64,000 nt of DNA from Mimachlamys varia (taxonomy: Eukaryota; Mollusca; Bivalvia; Pectinida; Pectinidae): positions 4,030,001 to 4,094,000 of the forward strand of contig OX392529.1 of NCBI GenBank assembly GCA_947623455.1, read 5' to 3'. The notes under the pieces were generated by a model that was not told the DNA's origin, did not search any database, and saw nothing but the letters and a program-made list of their open reading frames with translations. Below are positions 1 through 13,200 of the stretch, in pieces. Within the stretch, counting starts at the first letter, position 1. Each line of letters begins with the position of its first letter. A program made the translations under genes and the position numbers.

Positions 1-1060
1 GCTGTCGTGATTCCTTGTTACATACAAGCATTTCAGTGAATAAACATGCATTTGGTGACAAAACCAAACAACAACTCTCGCCAGAAGGACAGGCCAACAC
101 CCTTAGTCAGCACAAGAAACTGTTTGCTTTTGAAGAAGGGGCATAACTCAATCAGTAGGGGAGGTAACTCATATTTCATACAAGGTTTTGTACACCAGAG
201 TATCACTCATTTGGAAGGTTTAATATGGACAATAGTGTCCACAGGAAGATACAATGTTGCCAGTATACTCCTCTTCCTTCTTTGGGGTATATAATTATAT
301 AATGAACAATAAATATATAAATAGAAATTGATGAAAGTTCCTGTGCTTTGCTGGAATCTTGTACTTTGTACAAACTTGAAGTGTGTTTGTTCCTATCCAC
401 TAATATTCAACATGCATATATCATCCCAGTGATTTATGGCTCACACAGGCAATATGTAGTGTAACCATAGTAACAGAAGAGGGTTTTCCCTACCTAACCA
501 TGACTAGTTTTGGAGTAAAGCACTGTAACTCTGGCTACAGTATCCCAGGAACAAACAAGTCTACCATCTACCACTTGGACAATATGTCAATCATGCATGT
601 CCTTGATGTCCAATAGCTTGTTGTTAAGGTCAGATACAACAAACTGGGGAGATTATGGTGAAGTTTTCCACAGAGAACATGCTGTTAGACAGTAGACAGT
701 CACCTAGACCACAGTAGGTCACACACACTTTCAGTATGCAGAACAAAATCACAGGAAACTGCATCTCATAGCCAAATATCCAACTCTCGACAGTTTCTAT
801 GCAGTAAAATCATAAAGTGACAAATTAAAAATAAGAAGATCATTCCCATTCCATAAACAAGTGAAAATAGACAAAAACTGCAACAAATAAAACAAAAAAA
901 ATTAGTAAAACAAAAACGAAAAAATCAAAATGTAAAAAACATTCGTTCCAAAGGCAGGACTAAGAGGGGGAGTAACGATGCTCCCCAGCTGAGAGTAAAC
1001 AAAGTTTCAAGGCCAGTAACGAGCATGCGGAGAAGATAGAGTACCTGGCCCTCGCGACTA
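1..1060. other. 3' flank of the DDAH gene, no gene recognised
   Basis: Downstream of the minus-strand DDAH stop codon. It holds A-rich stretches (about 880-950) and short open frames without family resemblance. I see no clear polyadenylation signal for DDAH on the minus strand, so the 3' UTR end is undetermined. Confidence 0.5.
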
Positions 1061-1204
1061 TCAGGGAAGAGTGGACACCACACTCTTATGGAGTTTCAAT
1101 TTTAACACCAACAGCACACTGTTGATTAAACTGCCACCAGCTTTGCTCATTTCCTCGAAGCAGATTTCATGGTGTGGCACCTGGTCAAGCTTATCTTGTA
1201 TCTC
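1061..1204 (-). CDS. DDAH1: DDAH exon 5 (terminal)
   Basis: Starts after a pyrimidine-rich tract and CAG acceptor and encodes 47 residues plus TGA. It continues in phase 0 from exon 4. It holds the C-terminal strand that normally carries the nucleophilic Cys; here that stretch reads AGGSLINSVLLV, with Asn at the Cys position. An acceptor about 30 nt further upstream would break the frame. Confidence 0.75.
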   Translation of the reverse strand, partial: EIQDKLDQVPHHEICFEEMSKAGGSLINSVLLVLKLKLHKSVVSTLP

Positions 1205-4200
1205 CTGGTAAAGTGATGTGCAGAAAGTAGAAACAACTGTGTGCATTGAATAAACTGATAGGACTGCAGGAGTTACTGCCCCTGATAAACAAGTAGGACA
1301 AAGTTACTACCCCTGATAAACAAGTAGGACAGATCTGACAGAGTTACTGCCCCTGATAAAAAGTAGGAAATAGCTGACAGAGTTACTGCCCCTGATGAAC
1401 AAGGGGCCTCGGACCACAATAAAACTTCCGGGTTGTTGTACACGAATGTTGTGCATAAGAACATTTCATATGGGTTACTAAATAATTTTTCCTGAATGAC
1501 CTATGACAGATATGCACAGTTTCTTTACATATAAATGTTCAACAATATCTATTCTAGTGACTAATTTTTGTTGACACCATTATCAAGTTTGTTTTCGCAG
1601 CAGAACACAATGAGCGATGAGGCTTGCGCATTGACGTTTTGGGATTTATGGTATTTTCCCTGTAAATGAAGGGTAGTGACATTAAACTGTCTTTCTAAAA
1701 TGCCGGTCATGAGGTACTTTCCAGCTCACAAAATTTTGAAATATTTTAATTTTTGATTTTCTTTGGTAGTAACATATATCACAATCAATTGTGGTCTGAG
1801 GCCAAGTACAACAGAACTGACAGAGTGATCTCCCTTGTTACAGTGCTCATCATCACATAGAAATCAGGTTATCATAACCTATACACTCAAATTGAAACGG
1901 AACAGAAATGATTATGTTTAAAGTAGGCTAGGCCTGTTGAACTAAATTCTCCCTTAGATCAAAGTTCTCTGAGCATTATTAGGGGTCTGCTTGTTTAGAT
2001 AAAACAATCTGTTTGGTTTTCCTTACCATCATACATGTACATTATCAGATATTAAATCCTGAAAAACCTGCAAATGTTTAATTTTTTATGCAGGCCTTAA
2101 AAGGTTTTTGCTTTGCTAGTCTGAAACAAGCACCAGAATACTGGGTTGACTATATTTGAATCTGAATGAAAATGGCCCTGAACAACATAATTGGTCGGCA
2201 TCTAACTTGATAAAGTGGTATCATGATTAGAATATGTTCCATTTCTGTAGTATACCATCAACCAAAGCCCTCCTATAATTGAAAGCAGTTAGAAAACAAA
2301 GAAAAAGTAACAGTCACACAAATTGTGTAGGAAACTAAGTAATCACATGACCAACTCTAAAACAAACACTGTCATAGGTGTAAGGAGGTAGGTGCATCAC
2401 AACATGGCTGGCTGTGTAAGTGTCAGTGCGAGACAATAGGGCTGGCTGTGTAAGTGTCAGTGCGAGACAATATGGCTGGCTGTGTAAGTGTCAGTGCGAG
2501 ACAATAGGGCTAGCTGTGTAAGTGTCAGTGCGAGACAATATGGCTGGCTGTGTAAGTGTCAGTGCGAGACAATAGGGCTAGCTGTGTAAGTGTCAGTGCG
2601 AGACAATAGGGCTGGCTGTGTAAGTGTCAGTGCCAGACAACATGGCTGGCTGTGTAAGTGTCAGTGCGAGACAATAGGGCTAGCTGTGTAAGTGTCAGTG
2701 CGAGACAATAGGGCTAGCTGTGTAAGTGTCAGTGCGAGACAATAGGGCTGGCTGTGTAAGTGTCAGTGCGAGACAATAGGGCTAGCTGTGTAAGTGTCAG
2801 TGCGAGACAATATGGCTGGCTGTGTAAGTGTCAGTGCGAGACAATAGGGCTAGCTGTGTAAGTGTCAGTGCGAGACAATATGGCTGGCTGTGTAAGTGTC
2901 AGTGCGAGACAACATGGCTGGCTGTGTAAGTGTCAGTGCGAGACAATATGGCTGGCTGTGTAAGTGTCAGTGCGAGACAACATGGCTTTTGGTTTGACTT
3001 TACACGTCAAGTGTGCAGAGTGCATTACAACATGGCTGCTGGTCTGGTGTGTAATGATGTTGGTATATACAACATGGCTGCTGGTCTGGTGTGTAATGAT
3101 GTTGGTGTATACAACATGGCTGCTGGTCTGGTGTGTAATGATGTTGGTGTATACAACATGGCTGCTGGTCTGGTGTGTAATGATGTTGGTGTATACAACA
3201 TGGCTGCTGGTCTGGTGTGTAATGATGTTGGTGTATACAACATGGCTGCTGGTCTGGTGTGTAATGATGTTGGTGTATACAACATGGCTGCTGGTCTGGT
3301 GTGTAATGATGTTGATGTATACAACATGGCTGCTGGTCTGGTGTGTAATGATGTTGGTGTATACAACATGGCTGCTGGTCTGGTGTGTAATGATGTTGGT
3401 GTATACAACATGGCTGCTGGTCTGGTGTGTAATGATGTTGGTGTATACAACATGGCTGCTGGTCTGGTGTGTAATGACGTTGGTGTATACAACATGGCTG
3501 CTGGTCTGGTGTGTAATGACGTTGGTGTATACAACATGGCTGCTGGTCTGGTGTGTAATGACGTTGGTGTATACAACATGGCTGCTGGTCTGGTGTGTAA
3601 TGATGTTGGTGTATACAACATGGCTGCTGGTCTGGTGTGTAATGATGTTGGTGTATACAACATGGCTGCTGGTCTGGTGTGTAATGATGTTGGTATATAC
3701 AATTTGTTGAAATAGGTATACATGTACTGCTTACATATCTTCATTCACAGTATAATATTTTATACGTGAAAGACAGTGTATTTTCTGAACACAATAATGG
3801 CTATACTACAGTGTGTTTTTCTGCTTGTGTTCCTTCATATTCTAACAAACCCAAGTCTTTTAATTATAGTTAATATTACTTTGCACAAAACTATTAAAGT
3901 TAAGTTTTTAAGAAGTATTACAGATGTACTGGCTTTGCACTTTTAAACTGTTAAACAATGTAGAGAGAAGGTCTCCATCACCATTTTAAAACTGTTAAAC
4001 ATTGTAGAAAGAAGGTCTCCATGACATAGAGATTATAAAGCCCTCAATTCTTCAGTCCCAATAAGACAGACTGTCTATATAAGGAAATATTTGAAGACTT
4101 GTCTATTCAGTAATGAGTTGTGTTTAAGTTATTGATAAAACTTGATATGAGTCACTTTATACAGGTTTAACAATGTATACTCACACTGTAGCACTTCTCG

Positions 4201-7200
4201 CCAATTTCACTGCGTGTGCGGTGAATCAGACGGCCATTAACATACAGCATGTTGGCGGCTCGGTCGTTGTCCAGCTTCAGGATCTTATAACTGTATTGGG
4301 CTGTACTGCGGATTTGCTGTAAACACAGTACATACATATAGCAGGGAATGTCATTCTATTCATGTAAATACCGGTACACAAAAAACTTTGATCAGGTAAA
4401 TATCACCACAAAATTAATAAGTGATAAATATGTGTTATATATCTGTATTGACATGCACAGCACTCTTGTCTAATAGGATTTCTTATATATACCTCTAAAC
4501 AAAGGACTTATGTTAGTATATTGTCTTTATACCTCTAAACGTAGGACTTATGTTAGTTTATTGTCTTTATACCTCTAATCATAGGACTTATGTTAGTATA
4601 TTGTCTTTATACCTCTAAACATAGGACTTATGTTAGTATATTGTCTTTATACCCCTACCCTGTAGGACTTATGTTAGTATATTGTCTTTATACCCCTACC
4701 CCGTAGGACTTATGTTAGTATATTGTCTTTATACCTCTAAACATAGGACTTATGTTAGTATATTATCTTTATACCCCTACCCTGTAGGACTTATGTTAGT
4801 ATATTGTCTTTATACCTCTAAACATAGGACTTATGTTAGTATATTGTCTTTATACCTCTACCCCGTAGGACTTATGTTAGTATATTGTCTTTATACCTCT
4901 AAACATAGGACTTATGTTAGTATATTGTCTTTATACCTCTAAACATAGGACTTATGTTAGTATATTGTCTTTATACCTCTAAACATAGGACTTATGTTAG
5001 TATATTGTCTTTATACCTCTAAACATAGGACTTATGTTAGTATATTGTCTTTATACCCCTACCCCGTAGGACTTATGTTAGTATATTGTCTTTATACCTC
5101 TACCCTGTAGGACTTATGTTAGTATATTGTCTTGATACCCCAACCCCGTAGGACTTATGTTAGTATATTGTCTTTATACCCCTACCCTGTAGGACTTATG
5201 TTAGTTTTTTGTCTTTATACCCCTACCCTGTAGGACTTATGTTAGTATATTGTCTTTATACCCCTACCCTGTAGGACTTATGTTAGTTTTTTGTCTTTAT
5301 ACCCCTACCCTGTAGGACTTATGTTAGTATATTGTCTTTATACCCCTACCCCGTAGGACTTATGTTAGTATATTGTCTTTATAACCCTACCCTGTAGGAC
5401 TTATGTTAGTATATTGTCTTTATACCCCTACCCTGTAGGACTTATGTTAGTATATTGTCTTTATACCTCTAAACATAGGACTTATGTTAGTATATTGTCT
5501 TTATACCCCTACCCCGTAGGACTTATGTTAGTATATTGTCTTTATACCCCTACCCTGTAGGACTTATGTTAGTATATTGTCTTTATACCTCTAACCATAG
5601 GACTTATGTTAGTATATTGTCTTTATACCCCTACCCCATAGGACTTATGTTAGTATATTGTCTTTATACCCCTACCCCGTAGGACTTATGTTAGTATATT
5701 GTCTTTATACCCCTACCCTGTAGGACTTATGTTAGTATATTGACTTTATACCCCTACCCTGTAGGACTTATGTTAGTTTTTTGTCTTTATACCCCTACCC
5801 TGTAGGACTTATGTTAGTATATTGACTTTATACCCCTATCCTGTAGGACTTATGTTAGTATGAGTACATAGTACATTGAGCCCATGGGACTGTGGCGGGA
5901 CTATGTTGAGTACATAGAGGCCAAGGGACTGGGGCTGGACTTCGTTGAGTACATTGAGGGCCATGGGACTGTGGCTGGACTATGTTGAGTACATTGAGGG
6001 CCATGGGACTGTGGCTGGACTATGTTGAGTACATAGAGGCCATGGGACTGTGGCTGGATTACGATGAGTACATAGAGGCCATGGGACTGTGGCTGGATTT
6101 ATGTTGAGTACATTGAGGCCATGGGACTGTGGCTGGATTTATGTTGAGTACATTGAGGCCATGGGACTGTAGCTAGACTACGTTGAGTACATTGAGCCCA
6201 TGGGACTGTGGCTGGACTACGTTGAGTACATTGAGGGCCATGGGACTGTGGCTAGACTACGTTGAGTACATTGAGCCCATGGGACTGTGGCTGGATTATG
6301 TTGAGTACATTGAGGGCCATGGGACTGTGGCTAGACTACGTTGAGTACATTGAGGCCAGGGGACTGTGGCTGGACTACGTTGAGTACATTGAGGCCAGGG
6401 GACTGTGGCTGGACTATGTTGAGTACATAGAGGCCAAGGGACTGTGGCTGGACTTCGTTGAGTACATTGAGGGCCATGGGACTGTGGCTGGACTATGTTG
6501 AGTACATTGAGGGCCATGGGACTGTGGCTGGATTTATGTTGAGTACATTGAGGCCATGGGACTGTGGCTAGACTACGTTGAGTACATTGAGCCCATGGGA
6601 CTGTGGCTGGACTTACGTTGAGTACATTGAGGCCAGGGGACTGTGGCTGGACTACGTTGAGTACATTGAGGCCATGGCACTGTGGCTGGATTATGTTGAG
6701 TACATTGAGGCCATGGGACTGTGGCTGGACTACGTTGAGTACATTGAGGGCCATGGGACTGTGGCTAGACTACGTTGAGTACATTGAGCCCATGGGACTG
6801 TGGCTGGATTATGTTGAGTACATTGAGGCCAGGGGACTGTGGCTGGACTACGTTGAGTACATTGAGGCCATGGCACTGTGGCTGGATAATGTTGAGTACA
6901 TTGAGGCCATGGGACTGTGGCTTGATTATGTTGAGTACATAGAGGCCATGGCACTGTGGCTGGACTACGTTGAGTACATAGAGGCCATGGGACTGTGGCT
7001 GGACTATGTTGAGTACATTGAGGGCAATGGGACTGTGGCTGGACTACGTTGAGTACATTGAGGCCATGGGACTGTGACTGGACTATGTTGAGTACATAGA
7101 GGCCATGGGACTGTGGCTGGACTATGTTGAGTACATTGAGGGCAATGGGACTGTGGCTGGACTACGTTGAGTACATTGAGGCCATGGGACTGTGACTGGA

Positions 7201-10200
7201 CTACGTTGAGTACATTGAGGCCATGGGACTGTGGCTGGACTATGTTGCATACATTGAGGCCATGGGACTGTGGCTGGACTATGTTGAGTACATTGAGGGC
7301 CATGGGACTGTGGTTGGACTATATTGAGAACATAGAGGCCATGGGACTGTGGCTTGATTATGTTGAGTACATAGAGGCCATGGGACTGTGGCTTGATTAT
7401 GTTGAGTACATTGAGGGCCATGGGACTGTGGCTGGACTATGTTGAGTACATAGAGGCCATGGGACTGTGGCTGGACTTACGTTGAGGGCCATGGGACTGT
7501 GGCTGGACTTACGTTGAGTACATAGAGGCCATGGGACTGTGGCTGGACTTACGTTGAGGGCCATGGGACTGTGGCTGGACTTACGTTGAGTACATTGAGG
7601 CCATGGGACTGTGGCTGGACTGTGTTGAGTACATTGAGGGCCATGGTACTGTGGCTGGACTACGATGAGTACATTGAGGCCATGGGACTGTGGCTGGACT
7701 ACGTTGAGTACATTAAGGGCCATGGTGACTGTGGCTAGACTATGTTGAGTACATTGAGGGCCATGGGACTGTGGCTGGACTATGTTGAGTACATTGAGGG
7801 CCATGGGACTGTAGCTAGACTACGTTGAGTACATTGAGGCCATGGGACTGTGGCTGGACTATGTTGAATACATTGAGGCCATGGGACTGTGGCTGGACTA
7901 TGTTGAGTACATTGAGGGCCATGGGACTGTGGCTAGACTACGTTGAGTACATTGAGGGCCATGGGACTGTGGCTAGACTACGTTGAGTACATTGAGGGCC
8001 ATGGGACTGTGGCTGGACTTACGTTGAGTACATTGAGGGCCATGGGACTGTGGCTGGACTTACGTTGAGTACATTGAGGGCCATGGGACTGTGGCTGGAC
8101 TTAGGTTGAGGGCCATGGGACTGTGGCTGGACTTACTTTGAGTACATTGAGGGCCATGGAACTGTGGTGGACTTAGGTTGAGTACATTGAGGGCCACGGG
8201 ACTGTGGCTGGACCTACGTTGAGTACATTGAGGGCCATGGGGAGTACATTGAGGGCCATGGGACTGTGGCTGGACTATGTTGAGTACATTGAGGGCCATG
8301 GGACTGTGGCTGGACTTACGTTGAGTACATTGAGGGCCATGGGACTGTGGCTGGACCAACATTGAGTACATTGAGGGCCATGGGACTGTGGCTGGACCTA
8401 CGTTGAGTACATAGAGGCCATGGGACTGTGGCTGGACCAACATTGAGTACATTAAGGGCCATAGGACTGTGACTGGACTTACGTTGAGTACATAGAGGCC
8501 ATGGGACTGTGGCTGGACCTACGTTGAGTACATTGAGGGCCATGGGACTGTGGCTGGACCTACGTTGAGTACATTGAGGGCCATGGGTAGTACATTGAGG
8601 GCCATGGGACTGTGGCTGGACTATGTTGAGTACATTGAGGGCCATGGAACAGTGGCTGGACTTACATTGAGTACATTAAGGCCATGGGACTGTGGCTGGA
8701 CTTACGTTGAGTACATTGATGGCCATGGGACTGTGGCTGGACTTACGTTGAGTACATTGAGGGCCATGGGACTGTGACTGGACCAACATTGAGGGCCATG
8801 GGACTGTGGCTGGACCAACATTGAGTACATTGAGGGCCATGGGACTGTGGCTGTACTATGTTGAGTACATTGAGGGCCATGGGACTGTGGCTGGACTTAG
8901 GTTGAGTACATTGAGGGCCATGGGACTGTGGCTGGACTTACGTTGAGTACATTGAGGGCCATGGGACTGTGGCTGGACTTACGTTGAGTACATTGAGGGC
9001 CATGGGACTGTGGCTGGACTTACGTTGAGTACATTGAGGACCATGGGACTGTGGCTGGACTTAGGTTGAGGGCCATGGGACTGTGGCTGGACTTACGTTG
9101 CGTACATTGAGGGCCATGGGACTGTGGCTGGACTTAGGTTGAGTACATTGAGGGCCATAGGACTTTGGCTGGACTTACGTTGAGTACATTGAGGGCCATG
9201 GGGAGTACATTGAGGGCCATGGGACTGTGGCTGGACTATGTTGAGTACATTGAGGGCCATGGGACTGTGGCTGGACTAACATTGAGTACACTAAGGCCAT
9301 GGGACTCTGACTGGACTTACGTTGAGTACATTGAGGCCATGGGACTGTGGCTGGACTTACGTTGAGTACATTGAGGGCGATGGGACTGTGGCTGGACTAT
9401 GTTGAGTACATTGAGGGCCATGGGACTGTGACTGGACTTACGTTGAGTACATTGAGGCCATGGGACTGTGGCTGGACTTACGTTGAGTACATTGAGGGCC
9501 ATGGGACTGTTGCCACATGCAATGATGTCCCTCCCTGCCATACACACTAGGGACTTGAGGCGAACATCGCCCCTCATCTTAATGGGTGTGACGTTGTACT
9601 CAGGGAACACCTTCACCACAGCATTAGCTCCTGCTTCATTACTCCTCTCGTCAGAGCCCACACCAACGAAGATCTCCTTACCTGTGGAAACAGCAAGGTT
9701 ATCTCCCTTTATTACACTAATACTCTTGTTCAATTCAATTATGCAATCATGATTGAGTCAAATAATGGCCAACACTTGAAATCTGTATCAAATAAGATAT
9801 AATCCGTGAATGACAACCTTAACTTGTTGTCTGTAGCAGTGATTTCATTCTGTAGAGTTAGCCCGAGGTATTCATTAGAAATAAAATCATGCAAACACCA
9901 TAACTATGCCAAAAACACAAATAATGCCCTTATATACACATCAAAAGGATCTGTTTGATATGAACAAGAAAACTACTTAAGCATTGAACTGCATTCAGTT
10001 GGCATTCATATAGCCTATGAATGCCAACTGAAAGCAGTTCAATACTTATATTTACCATTTTTAGAATCTGCTCATGTCATAAAACAATCAATAACACATT
10101 TTATTTCTCAGCATTTAGCTCAATAAATGTATTTGTCGCATACGCTTGTTCAATGAAAAGAACAGCCATCGCCCGGGGACGGTCAATGGTATCCAACATA

Positions 10201-13200
10201 ACAATTATGACGTCATAATAATGATGACGTCAGCAATTGGTCATTGGCATTCATGGCCTGATGAATGCCAACTGAATTTGGTAGGGATATATAGTGGCAA
10301 TGCCATTCAATGGTAAATATATATATAGAAATGTAAGAATTATTCATTAACAAACTGCAAGAAAGATTTGCTACATGGTGTTTAAACAGAATGTATAATT
10401 AATTATATTGATTTACATCAACTATTTATACATGGTTATATCAATATGAATTTGTCCCAGCGCAGCAGAGGAAAGTAAAAGAAATGATGATAAACAGTTT
10501 CCGCCTCAGCAGCTGAGCCGTGTAATATAAATATGATGAGTTTAATGTGTATACTAGTGATCAACAAACTAGTTGTAACTGTATCAGGAGTTGTCCTGTA
10601 TCAGTATAAACAGTACAAAACACAGATATATGGACCTACAATCATTACAAGATTTCCCTATGGTACCTCAGATACCCCGCTACCTCGCATCATTCCAGAT
10701 TTACCTAGGATTGATAATTACAAATCATACAAACAAATTCAACAGTGGTCACTCTCATTACTACAGACACGGGTTGGACAAAAGACCTCGACCATCCATG
10801 GATACTTATTAAATAAAACAATGAGATAGTTGATGATTCTCTATACACAGGTCACTGATGACAAGTCCCACAGCTACAGATCATCAACAAAACGGTGTGT
10901 GATGTAGCCGATAACGATTGTCAGTCAACATGCATGTAAATACTCATTACGATGGACATAAGTGGACACCAACAGCCTCATTTTGTAGGCAGAGGTCCAG
11001 ATAGTAACAACTGTACTTACAAACGCTCTGTGACAGTGTCCAGCTAGTAACAACTGTACTTACAAACGCTCTGTGACAGTGTCCAGCTAGTAACAACTGT
11101 GCTTACAAACGCTCTGTGACAGTGTCCAGCTAGTAACAACTGTACTTACAAACGCTCTGTGACAGTGTCCAGCTAGTAACAACTGTACTTACAAACGCTA
11201 TGTGGCAGTGTCCAGCTAGTAACAACTGTACTTACAAACATTCTGTGACAGTGTCCAGCTAGTAACAACTGTACTTACAAACGCTATGTGACAGTGTCCA
11301 GCTAGTAACAACTGTACTTACAAACGCTCTGTGGCAGTGTCCAGCTAGCAACAACTGTACTTACAAACGCTCTGTGACAGTGTCCAACTAGTAACAACTG
11401 TACTTACAAACGCTCTGTGACAGTGTCCAGCTAGTAACAACTGTACTTACAAACGCTCTGTGGCAGTGTCCAGCTAGTAACAACTGTACTTACAAACGCT
11501 CTGTGACAGTGTCCAGCTAGTAACAACTGTGCTTACAAACGCTCTGTGGCAGTGTCCAGTAAGCAACAAATGTACTTACAAACGCTGATAGTGTCCAGCT
11601 TGTAATGGCCATACCTTATCAACAACTACTGTGAAGTATTGAAGCCATGTCCAGCAGCATGAAGCAGGGACTTTTTGTGGCGTTGATAATACTGTCAAAC
11701 CTACATCTCGTCCTGTCTCAGTCAGGAGCTGATCTAAAAAAATTACAGGATGATTTGTTCGTCCAACGTGACTATAAGAAAATGATTCCGCCCCGGCGGG
11801 ACCTCAGAAGTCCCATTACGGTACACATGTCTTTTCACTTGAAAGGAATCAACAATTTAGACGAGGTAGAAGAGAAACTGACAACAACAGGATTCCTGGA
11901 GCTGACCTGGAACGACCAATACCTTACATGGGATCCAGATAACTATAGTGACATTGACTATTTCTATCTGCCCCAGAGCCAGGTGTGGAAACCAGACATC
12001 ACCCTACAGAATGGCTTCACAAAACTGCAGGAACTTGGAGACAATGCCATCTTAGTGAAGATCAGACATGATGGGATGGTCTTCTGGCAGCCGTACGAGG
12101 TGTTCCAGACTACATGCTTTATAAACATTGTAAATTTCCCCTTCGACAGTCAATCATGCAAACTAATATTTGGGGCATGGACTACATCTCCTGTGGATAT
12201 GGTGTTTGACCTGGGAGTGGATGAGGTGGAGCTCCAGTCCTTCCAACCTAACGGACTGTGGGACTTGGCAAGTTCTGAGGTGATTAGGACCACCAGCCAA
12301 ATCAATGTCAATCAGATAGAGGTAACCCTGAACCTGAGGAGGTCCCCACAATATTACTGGTTCACCATCATCTGCCCAGTCCTCTTCCTCTCCGTGCTCG
12401 CCATCTTCACGTTCATCATCCCTGTGGACAGTGGTGAAAAGATCGGCTACAGCATGACTGTCTACCTGGCATTCGCAGTCTTCCTCACCATTGTCAGTAA
12501 CTCTCTCCCAGTCAATTCCCAGACGATGTCCTACCTGAGCACCTACTTACTGACCCAACTGTCCTTAGGAACACTTATTGTCATGGTAACTGTGGTCCAG
12601 GTTCGCCTTCACAACTGTCTCCATAGTGAGGCTGCACCTTCGTGTGCTCAGTGCTTCGTACGATTCACCAGGAGGGTGCAAGCTTGTTTTTGGGTTAAGT
12701 CTAGGCCAGCCAAGGTAAATCCACATGCTGATGATGTTTCACTGTATCCACCCTGTCACTCTCCACTACCAACCTCTGGCCCTCCACCACTGGATCACAT
12801 AGAGGACAAAGACAACGGCCTTGGGGTCACACAGCTGAGAGCAACACTTACATCAAAACCCAGCTCACATTGTACTGGTATGAAATCTACTGAAGATTTA
12901 AAGTCCAACTACGGGTGTGTACAAATAAAAGAGGGGCAAGTGTTGGCTGCGATCAACTCTGGAGGTGAAGTACTGACTTGGGCAGATTTCCTCTCTGCAT
13001 TAGACCTCATTTTCTTCTGTGTGTTCTTCGTCCTGACTACTACAGCTGTCTCTCTCACCATGTTTTTTATCACAGCAGGTTGACTACCTTTATCACAACA
13101 TTTGTCCTTGTGCAATAAACATTACAGTGATTTAGATATTCTAATAACTGCAGACAGGAGTCTTATAAGCATTGACAATCCTACTGACAGCATGGAATTC

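Noticed and set aside
1205..1246. Upstream acceptor (GCACACAG) for DDAH exon 5
   Set aside because: It would not join exon 4 in phase. The TTTACCAG acceptor at 1205 gives the correct frame and the expected length.
2930..3744. Long open frames on both strands with a 14-residue repeat
   Set aside because: They come from a 42-bp stop-free minisatellite in a DDAH intron. Three frames are open at once and there is no gene signal.
10533..10829. 98-residue open frame as a candidate gene
   Set aside because: No recognisable family, codon pattern or context; it lies in an AT-rich intron.
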